A DNA stretch of 64,000 bases from Xenoacremonium recifei (taxonomy: Eukaryota; Ascomycota; Sordariomycetes; Hypocreales; Nectriaceae), in contig WOFQ01000027.1 in the NCBI GenBank assembly GCA_012184525.1, positions 1-64,000 on the forward strand, read 5' to 3'. Shown piece after piece: positions 1 to 9,887 of the stretch. The first letter of the stretch is position 1; every line of letters starts with the position of its first letter. A program made the translations under genes and the position numbers. The notes beneath the pieces were generated by a model. It was given only the letters and a program-made list of their open reading frames with translations. It was not told where the DNA came from and ran no database searches.

Positions 1-91
1 CCCGCCCTCTCTCGTCGCCAGTCTGCATCCCCGCTTCTCCCCCTACGTCTTCTCTGGCGCCGCCCCCCTTGGCGTGGCTGGCTGCTCTCTT

Positions 92-111
92 CCCCCCCCC
101 CCCCCCCCCCC
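92..111. repeat. poly-C homopolymer run of 20
   Basis: There is an uninterrupted run of about 20 C (G on the other strand) in the probable 5' leader or core promoter of the large gene that starts at 144. It sits in CT-rich sequence, which is common just upstream of fungal start codons, but pure C runs of this length are unusual. Its exact length could be an assembly artefact. Confidence 0.85.
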
Positions 112-143
112 AAGCGTCTGAATCCTGAACCCCTCGAGTGCTG

Positions 144-3100
144 ATGGACCTGGCCGCCCCTGCAGCCGTGTCACCCACTGCCGCCAACGATACGACTTCC
201 CCTGCCCCGGCCGCGGCCGCGCTCGACAATCATGTGCAACACGCTCGACCACGTCGATATCGCTCCCCCAGCCCCAAGCGCTCTCTCGACGTCTCGCACA
301 CCACCCACTCGCAGACCTCGCTTCCCCTCCGCCGCACCGAGGATGCCCCGCGACGCGGACACGCCCATGCGCAACAACTGCAGACCTCCCTCATGTCGTC
401 CCGGAAGCCGCTCGTCGCACAGCCGACGATGCCCGCCCAACCCAGCAGCGCACGGCATGATACCAGCGATCTGACCGTGCCACCGTCCGATGCCACGAGC
501 GACAAGACCCTGCCCACGACGCGCCCTAAGCCGCTGCTTCAGGATGTCTCCCAATACACCAATCCGCACCTGGCCCCCGAGAACGAGAGCACCACCCTCG
601 AGGAGCTTGCTCACCTTGTACGACTGTCTAAGTACCAGGAGCGCAAGCGCGCCAACACCCGCATCCGCTTGCAGAGGAATTTGGTTTCTACGGCCCTGAG
701 CGCCCGCCTAACACGCTGCGGCGAGATTGCCCACCGCAACCTTGTCGATAGCTTCCGTAGGGACGACAAGGAGAACTTCGTTGCCTTATATAACGCCATC
801 CATAATGTCCGTAACAGTTGCGACCTACTGCGCCAATACGCCTTGCTCGACCCTGAGATGGAACCCTTGGCCCAACCGCTTCTTGGATCTTCGGAGAGTT
901 TGGATACCCCAACTAACTCTGGCACAGCCGGTCCCAGTCCTGCAGCCTTGAGATCGATCACGCCCTTCCTGCACGACATCTCGGCCTCGGCGAGGGAGAC
1001 ATTTTTGGACTTTCTGACCCAGCTTCGTACCAATCCGGACTATTTGGCCACTCGCATCTGCTCCCTGACGAGTTCCGAGTTGAACGCCTTCCTTACATTT
1101 CACAAAGGTTTGGAGCCCGTGGAGTCCGTCCTCCCCTTCCATGGACGGTCAGCCGGCCGATCTCACGCAAGCGCGTCCGGACGAAGTAACAGCAACGTCG
1201 ATATCGAACGACTCCTGTCCTTTCAGCGCCACGATCCCCTCTCGATTCTGATCCACACCTGCTTCGCCAACTCAGCCGGACCCGACAGCTCTGAGGACCA
1301 GAGGCGGACCGAGATTTGGGCGACAGCGCTGGCGAGGCTTATTGCCGAACCCAAGTCGACTGGCGAGCACTTCTTGATCTCCGTTCTCAACATTTGGACG
1401 GCCATGCGGGATTGGTCCGGCAAGTCAAATATGGAGTGGTACCTGATGAAGATCCTCGAGGACGGAGCCTTCCTCCTCGACCGGGCAGAAGATCAACACG
1501 GGACCCGGTTCAACCTCTCGGATTGGAACCACTCTGACGAAGTCGCCGCCAAGGCCTTCTACGAGAGAGCAGTCAACGAGCTGTTCGAGCTAGTCGACGA
1601 CGAAGATGCCACAGGGATCCCCGAAGGACTTTTGGAACTTGGAAACGCTGTCCTCAAGAAGCTCGACAACAAATATGTCGAAAACACTTCCCGATGGTTA
1701 GTTTGGAGATGCCTCTTCTTTGTCTTCCTCCTCGGGGTCATCATCCACCCCGAGTCCTACGGCATGCTGGCTGAATATCACATCACCCCTTATGCCAGAG
1801 AAAAGATCCTCAAAAAGGTGGCCATGAAGGCGCACGAATACGTTTCCAGCATGTGGAGCGGCAAACCTTCGGCAACTTGCGTCCCTGTGGAAGTGCCCCC
1901 GAAGATCAAGACTCACGTGGAGAGCATTCTAGCCAGGTTCCAAGGATCACGATCCAAGGTGCCGGCAGCTAAGCTCTTGCCGGCACGATCTATCACCTCT
2001 TTGCGAGAAACCATGGAGGTTCACCCCTATTTGGTCATCAGCCCAGCCGATCTGGTTACGCTCGTCAACGCCATTTTCCCCGAGAGGCGACCTCGTTCGG
2101 CAGCTTCAGGAAGCTTGAGGTCTGGGCCTGCCTCTATTTCAGGAATGTCTGCTATCTCTCAACCAATTTCCATGGTGAACCCGCGGAATAACTTCGATAC
2201 GGCGTCCATCATCAGTACCAGCGCTTCGTCGGTCTTCAGCGACACGACCGCCTCACAAGATGGTTTCACGAACGAGCAAACCTCGGCAACCCCACAACGA
2301 TATTCGCCTCCGTCCATGGATCCCGAGATGCAGAAGAAGATGAACAAGTACGAGGATGACGGATATCGCTTGCGACTTGCGCTGCACGAAATGACACAGA
2401 ATCTTGGAGCAGATGTTGTACGAGGAGGGTGCCATCCCTGCCAAGAGCGATGGGTGGTCCTTTTCATCTCTTCGGATGGCAAGAGTCTCTCTACACATAT
2501 GACCTTTGACCCCGATGAGGAACTTGATGATGAAGAGAACTCTTCAAGCACCGACACAGACGAGGACGATATGCCCGACGGACCAGAGCTGGATAAAGAC
2601 TATCACCAGTTACGAGACTCCATCTTGAAGCTGGTGGAAGACTATGAGATTCCTCGCAGCTTGGAACCTGAAGGAAATCGAACTCAGCTAAGCAATCGTG
2701 CCTCTGGTCTGAAGAGGTATAAGTCGAAGAACAAAATCATCACACCCGAGAGCTCGATGGCCAGCCGAAACCCGTATAGGAAACAGGCGCAAAGCGAAGC
2801 CAGTCAGAGCTCCCCGGGATCCAACACGCGGAGAGATACCGAGTCTCGATCTCAACAAGAACCTGCCGAGGAAAAACCCGAGCCTGTTCTTATAACGATG
2901 CTTAAAGCTGCTTCAGCCCAATCTAAAGCCTTGGCAGACTTTGTCTCGTCTCATCAGTATTGGAAAACACTCAATCAGCTGAACGCGCTTGCATCACCAT
3001 CCCTTCGCGAGAATGGTTTCGCCGTTCTGGTAAACATCTTCTCTAGGGGTCCACGCGACAGCATTCGTCGCTCGGCTTCGGCTATCGAGGAGTACGATGC

Positions 3101-5531
3101 TTGGCTGGTCTGGTTGAAGCAGAGCCAGGAGCGTCACGAAGGGCTAATTGACCGTATGATGACACGTGTACGGTCGATGCGCGACAAGATGTGGTATGTG
3201 ACAGATGTGCGTAACTCGAAAGAATATGCACACAGCCGTGACATTTGTCAGGCACTTAAGACGATGGGAATGCAACGCCGTTGGAATACCTTTCAGCGGA
3301 CCCGAGCAAACATGGCTCGAGGCCCCAGCGCGTCCTACCTGTATCGCACAGAGTCGCAAATCATGGACTTGCTGGCTGCCTCCGAGGAGCAGGGAGGTCC
3401 GAACAAGCTTAGTGATGATCAGGCAGAGAAGACGTCACTCTGGCTACAGCAGTACGGAATCGAGAACTTCTGTCAAGGAGAGGAGCGAATTCACCGATTC
3501 TGTTGCGAGGTCGAGAAGTGCCTTTCGAAGCTAGTTGGCGAGACAATTCGGGAGGCACCCGTCTTGTGGTCGAGCGAACTTTACAAACGAGACAAACTGC
3601 GGTATGATCGCAGTCGGGCTCGTGAGCGAGAACATTCATGGGCGGGCGATGATAGCGTCAGCATTATCAGCGAACAGGATCGGAAGCTTGGATCCTCTTC
3701 CGGGCGTCCAAACTCGTTTGCTCGAGACCTAAGGACGTTGTCAATGCACAACCCCAGTCAGCAATCGTTGGATCCCCTCCGCCATAGTTTGAGGGGAGCG
3801 AGCTCCGCGTTGTCAGATATCCTGGATAACCCCGATTATTTCGAGAGGACATCTCCCACGCACGGGATGGACTCGGGGACCTTCTGGTCACCTTTCCAGC
3901 CAACTATGTCAGCGGGATCCGGCATCTCACGAGGTTACTCGCCGACGACGAGCTTGACAAACGTGTCGACGACGTTCTCGCATCCATACAACCCAGCACC
4001 ATCAACGTCCAGCTACTCAACACGTCCTGGAACGTCTGCCTCATCAAATGAGACAGTGTACCAGCAAAAGATGGACGACGACAAGGCTCGTTTCCTGACA
4101 GAGCTTAAGCAATCCTTGACGAGTCTGCTTCTCTCAGACCTGGGTAACCAGGTCTTTTCACGTGGATCTGAAACTGATGCGTGGTTCGAGAAACTGGGTC
4201 AGCAGTGCATCGACCGCAAAGATGCGCTGGATCGACGAGCGGCAAGGCGCCGTTCCGAGATCCGGGAGAAGCGGAGCTCAGGACGTCCTCGGGTGATTGA
4301 GAAGAAGAAGAGTTTTGGGAATCTTCGTGGCGTCGGCGATTCCTCAGAACGAATGTCGGAAACTTCAGAGACGCCAACAATAGGGGGCGATACGACAACC
4401 TCCTATGACTCTACGTCCCGACCAGGCAACGAATTCCCATTCAAGAAGGCGTACCAGCGGCTGCTCAACATGTTCTGTGTGCACCCGAACCCCTACGAGA
4501 AGCTTAACGCGCTTCATGAACTGGAGAACCTCATCGTGGCTTCACTTCAAACGACAGGCGCAGCCAAGAGGGCGCGGTGGAATCGGTCAGATGCTGGTTC
4601 GAGCGTGGTCGAGCACTCTAGCAACGTTCGACCAACGCCACTTGAAGGGACCATTGACAACGTGAAGGAGCGACGGTCTCAAGCGCTCCAGTCAGGGCTG
4701 GCACCGCTCTTTGGACACCAAATAAGGTCATCTGGTTCCGAAACGCGATCGATTATGTCTGGCGGGGCAATCAACACGGACGTGATCACGAAGGAGCTGC
4801 AGCTTCTGTTCCGAGAAGCATCGATTCGACCCAAGACGCTCTTCCGCGATCTTCAGTTCATTGCTTCGTTTGTTCCCCCGTCGGTGCTCGACAAGCCTGA
4901 CAAGGGCAAAGCCTTCTGGAACACGGGTCTCGCGGCGCTGAAGCTAAAGTCGGAGGTGTGCCGTACAATGGTGGAGATGGCAGATGAAGTGGTTGCTGCC
5001 CACACGCATCAGCGCAAGGCTTCCAACGACTCGGCTGTGACGGTGGATGTGCCGCAGTCGAGCACTGGGACACCGCCACCGCCGTCGACCACGTACAAAC
5101 TGGAAGATGCGGGCAAGATGTGGACAATTACTGCTAAAGAAGGCTTCCCCACGGCGCAGCGTGAGCTAGCTCTATTCTATCTCTCTCGACCAGAGTTTGT
5201 GGAGCGGACAACGTTGCCCTTGTCGAAGCCACGGGAGGTCTTCAAACAAACAGTGATGGACAAGTACGGGCGAAGTGAGCGGGGCCGCATGGGATCTAGC
5301 GGTCCTGGAGGAAGTGGCCTTGGCCTTGGGAGCAGTGGCGGGAGTTCGAGAGGCTCTGGCGGCCTTGGCGGAGGGAGCGAGGGCAAGGGCCTGGGTGGCA
5401 AAGAGAGTGATGTGCGGAGTGATCCCGGATTGATGTGTGTGGCGGTTCACTGGATGGAGGCAGCGGAGCATGGAGGAGACGAGCTGGCGACGAGTTTCTT
5501 GCGGCAGAACGAGTTCATGGGGCTTGGCTGA
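144..5531 (+). CDS. large conserved protein with RasGAP-like segment and Sel1-like C-terminus (1,795 aa)
   Basis: This is one uninterrupted frame. The frame opens upstream with a GTG at 138, but the first ATG is at 144 and gives 1,795 residues. Residues 1 to about 150 are low-complexity and rich in Ser, Pro and Arg. From about 150 to 290 the sequence is helical and charged. At about 515-570 a stretch reading NTSRWLVWRCLFFVFLLGVI followed by HPESYGML and YAREKIL resembles the end of a RasGAP-type fold (weak similarity, by eye). A conserved block around 640-690 follows, then an acidic and disordered centre. The last 150 residues hold AKEGFPTAQRELALFYL and, after a glycine/serine-rich insert, AVHWMEAAEHGGDELATSFL; both look like Sel1-type helical repeats. 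I do not recognise a named family; a scaffold or GTPase-regulating role is only a guess. It converges with the nitronate monooxygenase gene downstream. Confidence 0.85.
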   Translation: MDLAAPAAVSPTAANDTTSPAPAAAALDNHVQHARPRRYRSPSPKRSLDVSHTTHSQTSLPLRRTEDAPRRGHAHAQQLQTSLMSSRKPLVAQPTMPAQPSSARHDTSDLTVPPSDATSDKTLPTTRPKPLLQDVSQYTNPHLAPENESTTLEELAHLVRLSKYQERKRANTRIRLQRNLVSTALSARLTRCGEIAHRNLVDSFRRDDKENFVALYNAIHNVRNSCDLLRQYALLDPEMEPLAQPLLGSSESLDTPTNSGTAGPSPAALRSITPFLHDISASARETFLDFLTQLRTNPDYLATRICSLTSSELNAFLTFHKGLEPVESVLPFHGRSAGRSHASASGRSNSNVDIERLLSFQRHDPLSILIHTCFANSAGPDSSEDQRRTEIWATALARLIAEPKSTGEHFLISVLNIWTAMRDWSGKSNMEWYLMKILEDGAFLLDRAEDQHGTRFNLSDWNHSDEVAAKAFYERAVNELFELVDDEDATGIPEGLLELGNAVLKKLDNKYVENTSRWLVWRCLFFVFLLGVIIHPESYGMLAEYHITPYAREKILKKVAMKAHEYVSSMWSGKPSATCVPVEVPPKIKTHVESILARFQGSRSKVPAAKLLPARSITSLRETMEVHPYLVISPADLVTLVNAIFPERRPRSAASGSLRSGPASISGMSAISQPISMVNPRNNFDTASIISTSASSVFSDTTASQDGFTNEQTSATPQRYSPPSMDPEMQKKMNKYEDDGYRLRLALHEMTQNLGADVVRGGCHPCQERWVVLFISSDGKSLSTHMTFDPDEELDDEENSSSTDTDEDDMPDGPELDKDYHQLRDSILKLVEDYEIPRSLEPEGNRTQLSNRASGLKRYKSKNKIITPESSMASRNPYRKQAQSEASQSSPGSNTRRDTESRSQQEPAEEKPEPVLITMLKAASAQSKALADFVSSHQYWKTLNQLNALASPSLRENGFAVLVNIFSRGPRDSIRRSASAIEEYDAWLVWLKQSQERHEGLIDRMMTRVRSMRDKMWYVTDVRNSKEYAHSRDICQALKTMGMQRRWNTFQRTRANMARGPSASYLYRTESQIMDLLAASEEQGGPNKLSDDQAEKTSLWLQQYGIENFCQGEERIHRFCCEVEKCLSKLVGETIREAPVLWSSELYKRDKLRYDRSRAREREHSWAGDDSVSIISEQDRKLGSSSGRPNSFARDLRTLSMHNPSQQSLDPLRHSLRGASSALSDILDNPDYFERTSPTHGMDSGTFWSPFQPTMSAGSGISRGYSPTTSLTNVSTTFSHPYNPAPSTSSYSTRPGTSASSNETVYQQKMDDDKARFLTELKQSLTSLLLSDLGNQVFSRGSETDAWFEKLGQQCIDRKDALDRRAARRRSEIREKRSSGRPRVIEKKKSFGNLRGVGDSSERMSETSETPTIGGDTTTSYDSTSRPGNEFPFKKAYQRLLNMFCVHPNPYEKLNALHELENLIVASLQTTGAAKRARWNRSDAGSSVVEHSSNVRPTPLEGTIDNVKERRSQALQSGLAPLFGHQIRSSGSETRSIMSGGAINTDVITKELQLLFREASIRPKTLFRDLQFIASFVPPSVLDKPDKGKAFWNTGLAALKLKSEVCRTMVEMADEVVAAHTHQRKASNDSAVTVDVPQSSTGTPPPPSTTYKLEDAGKMWTITAKEGFPTAQRELALFYLSRPEFVERTTLPLSKPREVFKQTVMDKYGRSERGRMGSSGPGGSGLGLGSSGGSSRGSGGLGGGSEGKGLGGKESDVRSDPGLMCVAVHWMEAAEHGGDELATSFLRQNEFMGLG

Positions 5532-5941
5532 GTTGATTATACCCACGATGTTGTTTTGTTTCAGGATATCCCCGGCCCTCACTCGGCAGTGATAGATGAG
5601 GAGGAGCCGGTCTGCAATGTACTCTGTTGGATCAGACGGGGATGATATATACCTGATGGTGGTTTGTTTGTGACGGATAGACAGGGATTTTTTGGCATTC
5701 GTGTTTTTGCATATGTGTTTTTGCATCGTCTTCATTGGTTGGATTCTTCAGGGAGCTGGATCTCATTTTTGGAAAGCAACCGGCATGGGGCGGAGGATAT
5801 ACCAGGACTTCTTCATGTGCTATGCAGGCAGTCAGTTTATATACGCGTTGCTGATGATACATGTCGTTTTGAGTGATATTCATGCTAGTTTGCGCTGATT
5901 CTCGACGTGCTGATACAAACGCTCGTCCCCCCTCTTACATG
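5532..5941. other. convergent 3' intergenic region
   Basis: Short spacer between two genes that point at each other. It should hold both 3' UTRs. I see no coding similarity and no clear structural element. Confidence 0.6.
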
Positions 5942-7044
5942 TTACAGTTTGCTTTGGTTGTTCTTGTTTAGAAGAGTGCCTCCTAGTCGCAGCATCTCCG
6001 TTGCCTCTTCCACCATGTTGTTCAAGATATCAGCGGCGGGCTCAACCTTGTCAATAGCACCAGCGACCTGGCCCATGGGATACGGCGGATCGATATCCCT
6101 CCCCTCATCGAGGTCATGCTCAATGGGCACAATCCCCTTCTCACACAACCGCTTGATCTCCTCGGGCCGCTCATGCCACTGCCGGACATACTCATTCGTG
6201 CGCATCCGCAGCGGCCGGCCCGTCAACACCAGCGTGCGCTGCGTGTCGTCCCAGCCGGCCGTGACAACCGCCTGCTTGTGCTGCTCGCTGCACCCGGCCT
6301 CGACGGCGGCCACGAACCGCGTGCCGACCCAGACGCCGGCCGCGCCCTGCACGAGCGCCGATGCAAGCCCGTGGCCGGAGGAGATGCCCCCGGCGGCGAC
6401 GACGAGGGCCGGGAGGCCGTTGAGGAGCGGTGGGTGGTAGGTGCTGGCGATGGCGAGGACGGCCGGGAGGAGGACGGAGAGGGCGAGGTCGCCGGTGTGG
6501 CCGCCGCCTTCGCCGCCTTGGACGCAGATTAGGTCGGCGCCGCGGTCGAGGGCTTTTTTCTGGTGGTGTGTGAGTGAGTGAGTGAGTGTCGCGACAGGAA
6601 GAACGGGGGCCGACATACCACATGCTTCGGATGTCCCACCATGTTCATGATCAGAATACCCTCCTTATGCAGCCTCTCAACCACCCACACGGGCGGCACA
6701 CCCACCGCACAAACAAACAACCTCGCACCACTCTCCACCACAATATCAATCAACTCGGTGAGCTTGCCGCCAGTGTAATCATGATTCGTGGCCCTCGCGC
6801 CCTCGCCCAGCTGCGGCAGCGCAAGGTCGATCCCGAACTGCATGCCGGGAAGAAGCAGGGTCTTGAGTTCCGTCACGATGTCGCGTAGTTGGGCCGGCGT
6901 GTACATGAAGCCGCCGACCACGCCTAGGCCGCCTCCATTGGAGATTGCGGCGGCGAGGGGCGCGGTCGAGGTCCGGGCCATGCCGGCGAGGAGGACGGGG
7001 TGGCGGATGGAGAGGAGGGTGGTGAGGGGCGTGGTGAGACTCAT
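5942..7044 (-). CDS. nitronate monooxygenase / 2-nitropropane dioxygenase family (347 aa)
   Basis: FMN-dependent enzyme that oxidises alkyl nitronates such as propionate-3-nitronate to carbonyl compounds, using oxygen. Two exons: 7044-6619 and 6559-5942, joined over a 59-bp intron with GTATGT donor and CAG acceptor; the exons are 142 codons and 205 codons plus stop. The start MSLTTPLTTLL is followed at once by the family's IRHPVLLAGMA segment. NGGGLGVVGG, the FMN phosphate-binding GGEGGGHTGD, and AAGGISSGHGLASALVQGA with VGTRF are all present, as expected of a class-I-like TIM-barrel enzyme. No targeting signal is evident, so it is probably cytosolic. Such genes usually protect against nitro-toxins from plants or microbes. 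The neighbouring genes give no pathway clue. Confidence 0.9.
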
Positions 7045-7619
7045 GGTGGCTTGTCTCTGGGATAGAATTGGGGGAGGCGGTATGGGGGAAGAGTTTGGTG
7101 TAGGGGGGAGAGGGTATGAAGATGAGAGTGAGAGGTGAGACGAGGTCGCGCAAGTGGACCGGCGCCGACGCCTATAAGCCGGGGCCGCGGGACCCAGAAA
7201 TCCGGGGGCGGGGAAGACGGCTTTCCGAGGCATTTCCCGTTTTGGTAGGCGGGCGGCGAGACACCTCACGTCAGCTTGCACAGCGAATCTTGTAGCCTTC
7301 TCGGGACACATCGAAGCTTGTAGCCTTGTTGGGACGTAGCGTCCCGTTGTGTTGTCATTAATTTTACGACTATGTATCCGAGCTGTACGAGTAAGCGAGA
7401 CATCGCGGATCGTCATGTCCGTCATCTGGTATCATACAAGCCGACAATGTAGTCCTCCCTCCATGACTTCGTTGAGATTAGGTCCTGTCATGTGCAGTCT
7501 TCTAAATCATGTGTCTGGCCTGGGCGACCGAGTCCTCCCCGCTGTTCGTGATTGTTCATTATAGTGTCTTTCGTACACCCTTCTTGGTAGGTTCTTGCGC
7601 TTTGTCAGCTTTCAATGTG
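7045..7619. other. upstream region of nitronate monooxygenase
   Basis: Non-coding spacer between two minus-strand genes; it serves as 5' region for the nitronate monooxygenase. It contains an imperfect 19-bp direct repeat (7289-7307 and 7317-7335). Nothing else was recognised. Confidence 0.5.
7289..7335. repeat. imperfect 19-bp direct repeat
   Basis: CTTGTAGCCTTCTCGGGAC at 7289-7307 recurs at 7317-7335 with two differences (G for C and T for C in the centre), 28 bp start to start. It lies about 250-290 bp upstream of the nitronate monooxygenase start, so it could be a paired binding site or a small duplication. Confidence 0.7.
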
Positions 7620-8942
7620 TCAACTGAAGTGAGGTAATCGCGCTGGGACGAATGCCGGTTCCAGAGCTTTGGTATCTTTCATCGTTGGTGTCGCTTTAAT
7701 GTCTTCGACTTTCGGCACAGCCTCCCCCAGTTCATTCGCCTTTGCCATGTCCACGGCAGTTTGCCTTGCATCCGGTTCGGGGACATCAGGCTCGTAGACT
7801 TCGTCCTCCATCACCGCTGGTTTCGGCTCTGGCACGGCCTCCGTCCGCGGACTCTCTCCGGACAGGCCCTTCTGCGCTGCCAGTAAGGCCGCCGCCGCCT
7901 TCTTCCGCGCCACCTCCTCGTCCTCATGGCGCTGTAGCTGCGCCTCCTCCATGTGTAGGTCGTGCAACGATGGCACCTCCTCGGCGTCAGGCGTGGCTGG
8001 TAGTGACGATGATGACTTGACTCGCAGAGAGTCCCGCGAGGCGACCGACCCGAGCGTTGTCCGCGATACCGTCCTTGAGCCCGCTAGCCCGCTCGCCGGC
8101 CGTTTGCCTTTGCTGCTCCGGGTGCGCCAGCTTTTGCCGCTGCTGCGGTCGTCTTTCTTGACCATGTCATAAGTCACATCATCGTCTAGCGGTACTGCAT
8201 CCTCGTCACCCTCGCCGTCGCTAGGGAATAAATCACCGCGTGACCGGAACGAGTCTGATGTGTCGCCAGATCCCGTCGTCCCGCTCCGGTTCCGTGTCTT
8301 TGGCAGCGGTTCATAGTCCGAATCACCCTCAGTATCTAACAGTGGTGCCGACTCCCCAACGTCGTGCCGTCCTGGGTGGTCTTGCAAGTCGGCTGCGCTG
8401 GGCTTGTATCGCAATGTACCGCCCATCTTCCAGGGCAGCTTGCTCAGGAAGCCGATGGGTTGGGTACTCGGGATGATGGTCGGATCCTGTTCGTTGGTCA
8501 TGCGCCGGCCACCGCGTGTGCCATAGCTCATGCCGCGCTTTCGTCTAGGCTGTTCGCTGGTCTCGCCGCCGCCGCCTTGTCGTCGTCGTTGGTTTCCGGT
8601 GCCCGTGCCAGCGAGCAGCCGGTCCCAGTCCTCGTTGCTCCAGCTACCCAACAAGCCGCCATTCTCCTCGTCGGCGTACCAATCGTCGTAGAAGTCGAAA
8701 CTATACTCGGCGCTGGCCTGGTTACGCTCGCGCTCGCGCCGCCGTCGAATCCGGTCCTCCGGGTCGCCGAGGCAGACGGTGGTGCATTGCTCGAAGGTGT
8801 CGGCAAAGGAGGCAAAGCACGGGTTGATGTAGTTGTGCTGGAACGACCAGATGCCGGCGGCTGCGTTCTCCGTCACGGCCTCGGCGTCGTGGGTGATTTG
8901 GTTCCAGCGCTGGCGCAATCGCGGATCCTCGAGAAAGGCCAT
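7620..8942 (-). CDS. conserved fungal protein of unknown function (440 aa)
   Basis: The single-exon frame extends further upstream only through a non-ATG codon at 9056, so I place the start at the ATG at 8942 (MAFLEDPRLRQRWNQITHD). The first 130 residues look ordered and conserved: an amphipathic start, NAAAGIWSFQHNYINPCFAS, a CTTVCLGDPEDRIRRRRERE stretch, then an acidic aromatic segment with SFDFYDDW and NEDWDRLLAG. The remaining 300 residues are rich in Ser, Arg, Asp and Glu and look disordered, with a charged Ala/Lys/Glu helix near 365-400. There is no signal peptide or membrane span. The family is not recognised. Its 5' end faces the PARP gene across about 0.95 kb. Confidence 0.75.
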   Translation of the reverse strand: MAFLEDPRLRQRWNQITHDAEAVTENAAAGIWSFQHNYINPCFASFADTFEQCTTVCLGDPEDRIRRRRERERNQASAEYSFDFYDDWYADEENGGLLGSWSNEDWDRLLAGTGTGNQRRRQGGGGETSEQPRRKRGMSYGTRGGRRMTNEQDPTIIPSTQPIGFLSKLPWKMGGTLRYKPSAADLQDHPGRHDVGESAPLLDTEGDSDYEPLPKTRNRSGTTGSGDTSDSFRSRGDLFPSDGEGDEDAVPLDDDVTYDMVKKDDRSSGKSWRTRSSKGKRPASGLAGSRTVSRTTLGSVASRDSLRVKSSSSLPATPDAEEVPSLHDLHMEEAQLQRHEDEEVARKKAAAALLAAQKGLSGESPRTEAVPEPKPAVMEDEVYEPDVPEPDARQTAVDMAKANELGEAVPKVEDIKATPTMKDTKALEPAFVPARLPHFS

Positions 8943-9887
8943 GGTGAAGGTGGCCGCGGTGGTGGGTGATGGTGATGGTGGTGAGACTCTCCGCTCTGCT
9001 GGGATGACGTCTAGTCGCGATCCTCCCGCTGCCAGACTCGCGATACTGGCGAGCAATGGGTGAGGGCGGGAATCGCAGCAGGGGGAAGACGGGAAAGGGG
9101 ATGCATCAAGAAGCGACGCGCATTATCGGAGCTTTTCGAGACCAGAGACAAATTGTCAGCAAATAGAATACGGCCGGTGTTGCACCAAGGAGTGGTGAGG
9201 ATTCGAGCTGACTGGCTGGTTGCAGGGAAAGGCGTTGGGCTGGGGTGGCACGTGCACGGACAGGGTCCCGGAACAGCCCCATCCAAGAACTGTCTTACAT
9301 AAGGCGGCTTCGGGGAGGCTGGGGATGGCCAGAACGGGTCATGAATCCAGCACGTGATTCCGTGCTGCCTTCGTGCCTGCTGCCAGACCCTCCTGCCCCA
9401 CGCTCGCGCTCTCAGACGCGCGCTGGTGCCTAGACCTAAACGGCGGAAGGTCCCCATTTCTGCGCCAAGACCCAAGACAGCAGGAGTGACAGAGCGCCAA
9501 GGTCCAGCTCCTGCCAGTGCTTTCAGCTGAAGCTCCATCGTATAAAACGACAAACTTTCGTCTTTTTTTTTCCCGCTGGACTCGTGTTCTCTTCGCAACT
9601 CGACACCAGAGTGAAGCTTACTTCGATTCTCCATCATCAATTGCCCTCTTCTCATGTGCGTTGCGCATCTCCATCTCATCCATCTGCATTCTCCCCACAC
9701 TGCGACATCTCCATCGCAGCTGCGCCGTGACCTCATTAGCATCAAGCTGCCCCTGAATTCCCCTCCCCCGCCATCAACTGATCAGCAATCGTCGGCAACA
9801 CCAACACCAACACCCGTTCCCGTTCCATATCACAATCACCCGTACTCCACACCATCACAACAATCACCCAGCCAGTAACACCTGGAA
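8943..9887. promoter_or_regulatory. shared upstream region of the unknown protein and PARP
   Basis: Divergent promoter region of about 945 bp. It contains two CACGTG E-box-type palindromes (9249-9254 and 9351-9356), a T run near 9563-9571, and a CT-rich tract before the PARP start, as is typical of fungal transcription start zones. No coding similarity was seen. The functional reading is inferred from layout. Confidence 0.5.

Noticed and set aside
8943..9056. Longer N-terminus for the unknown protein at 7620-8942
   Set aside because: It would need a TTG start; the ATG at 8942 begins the conserved-looking part.
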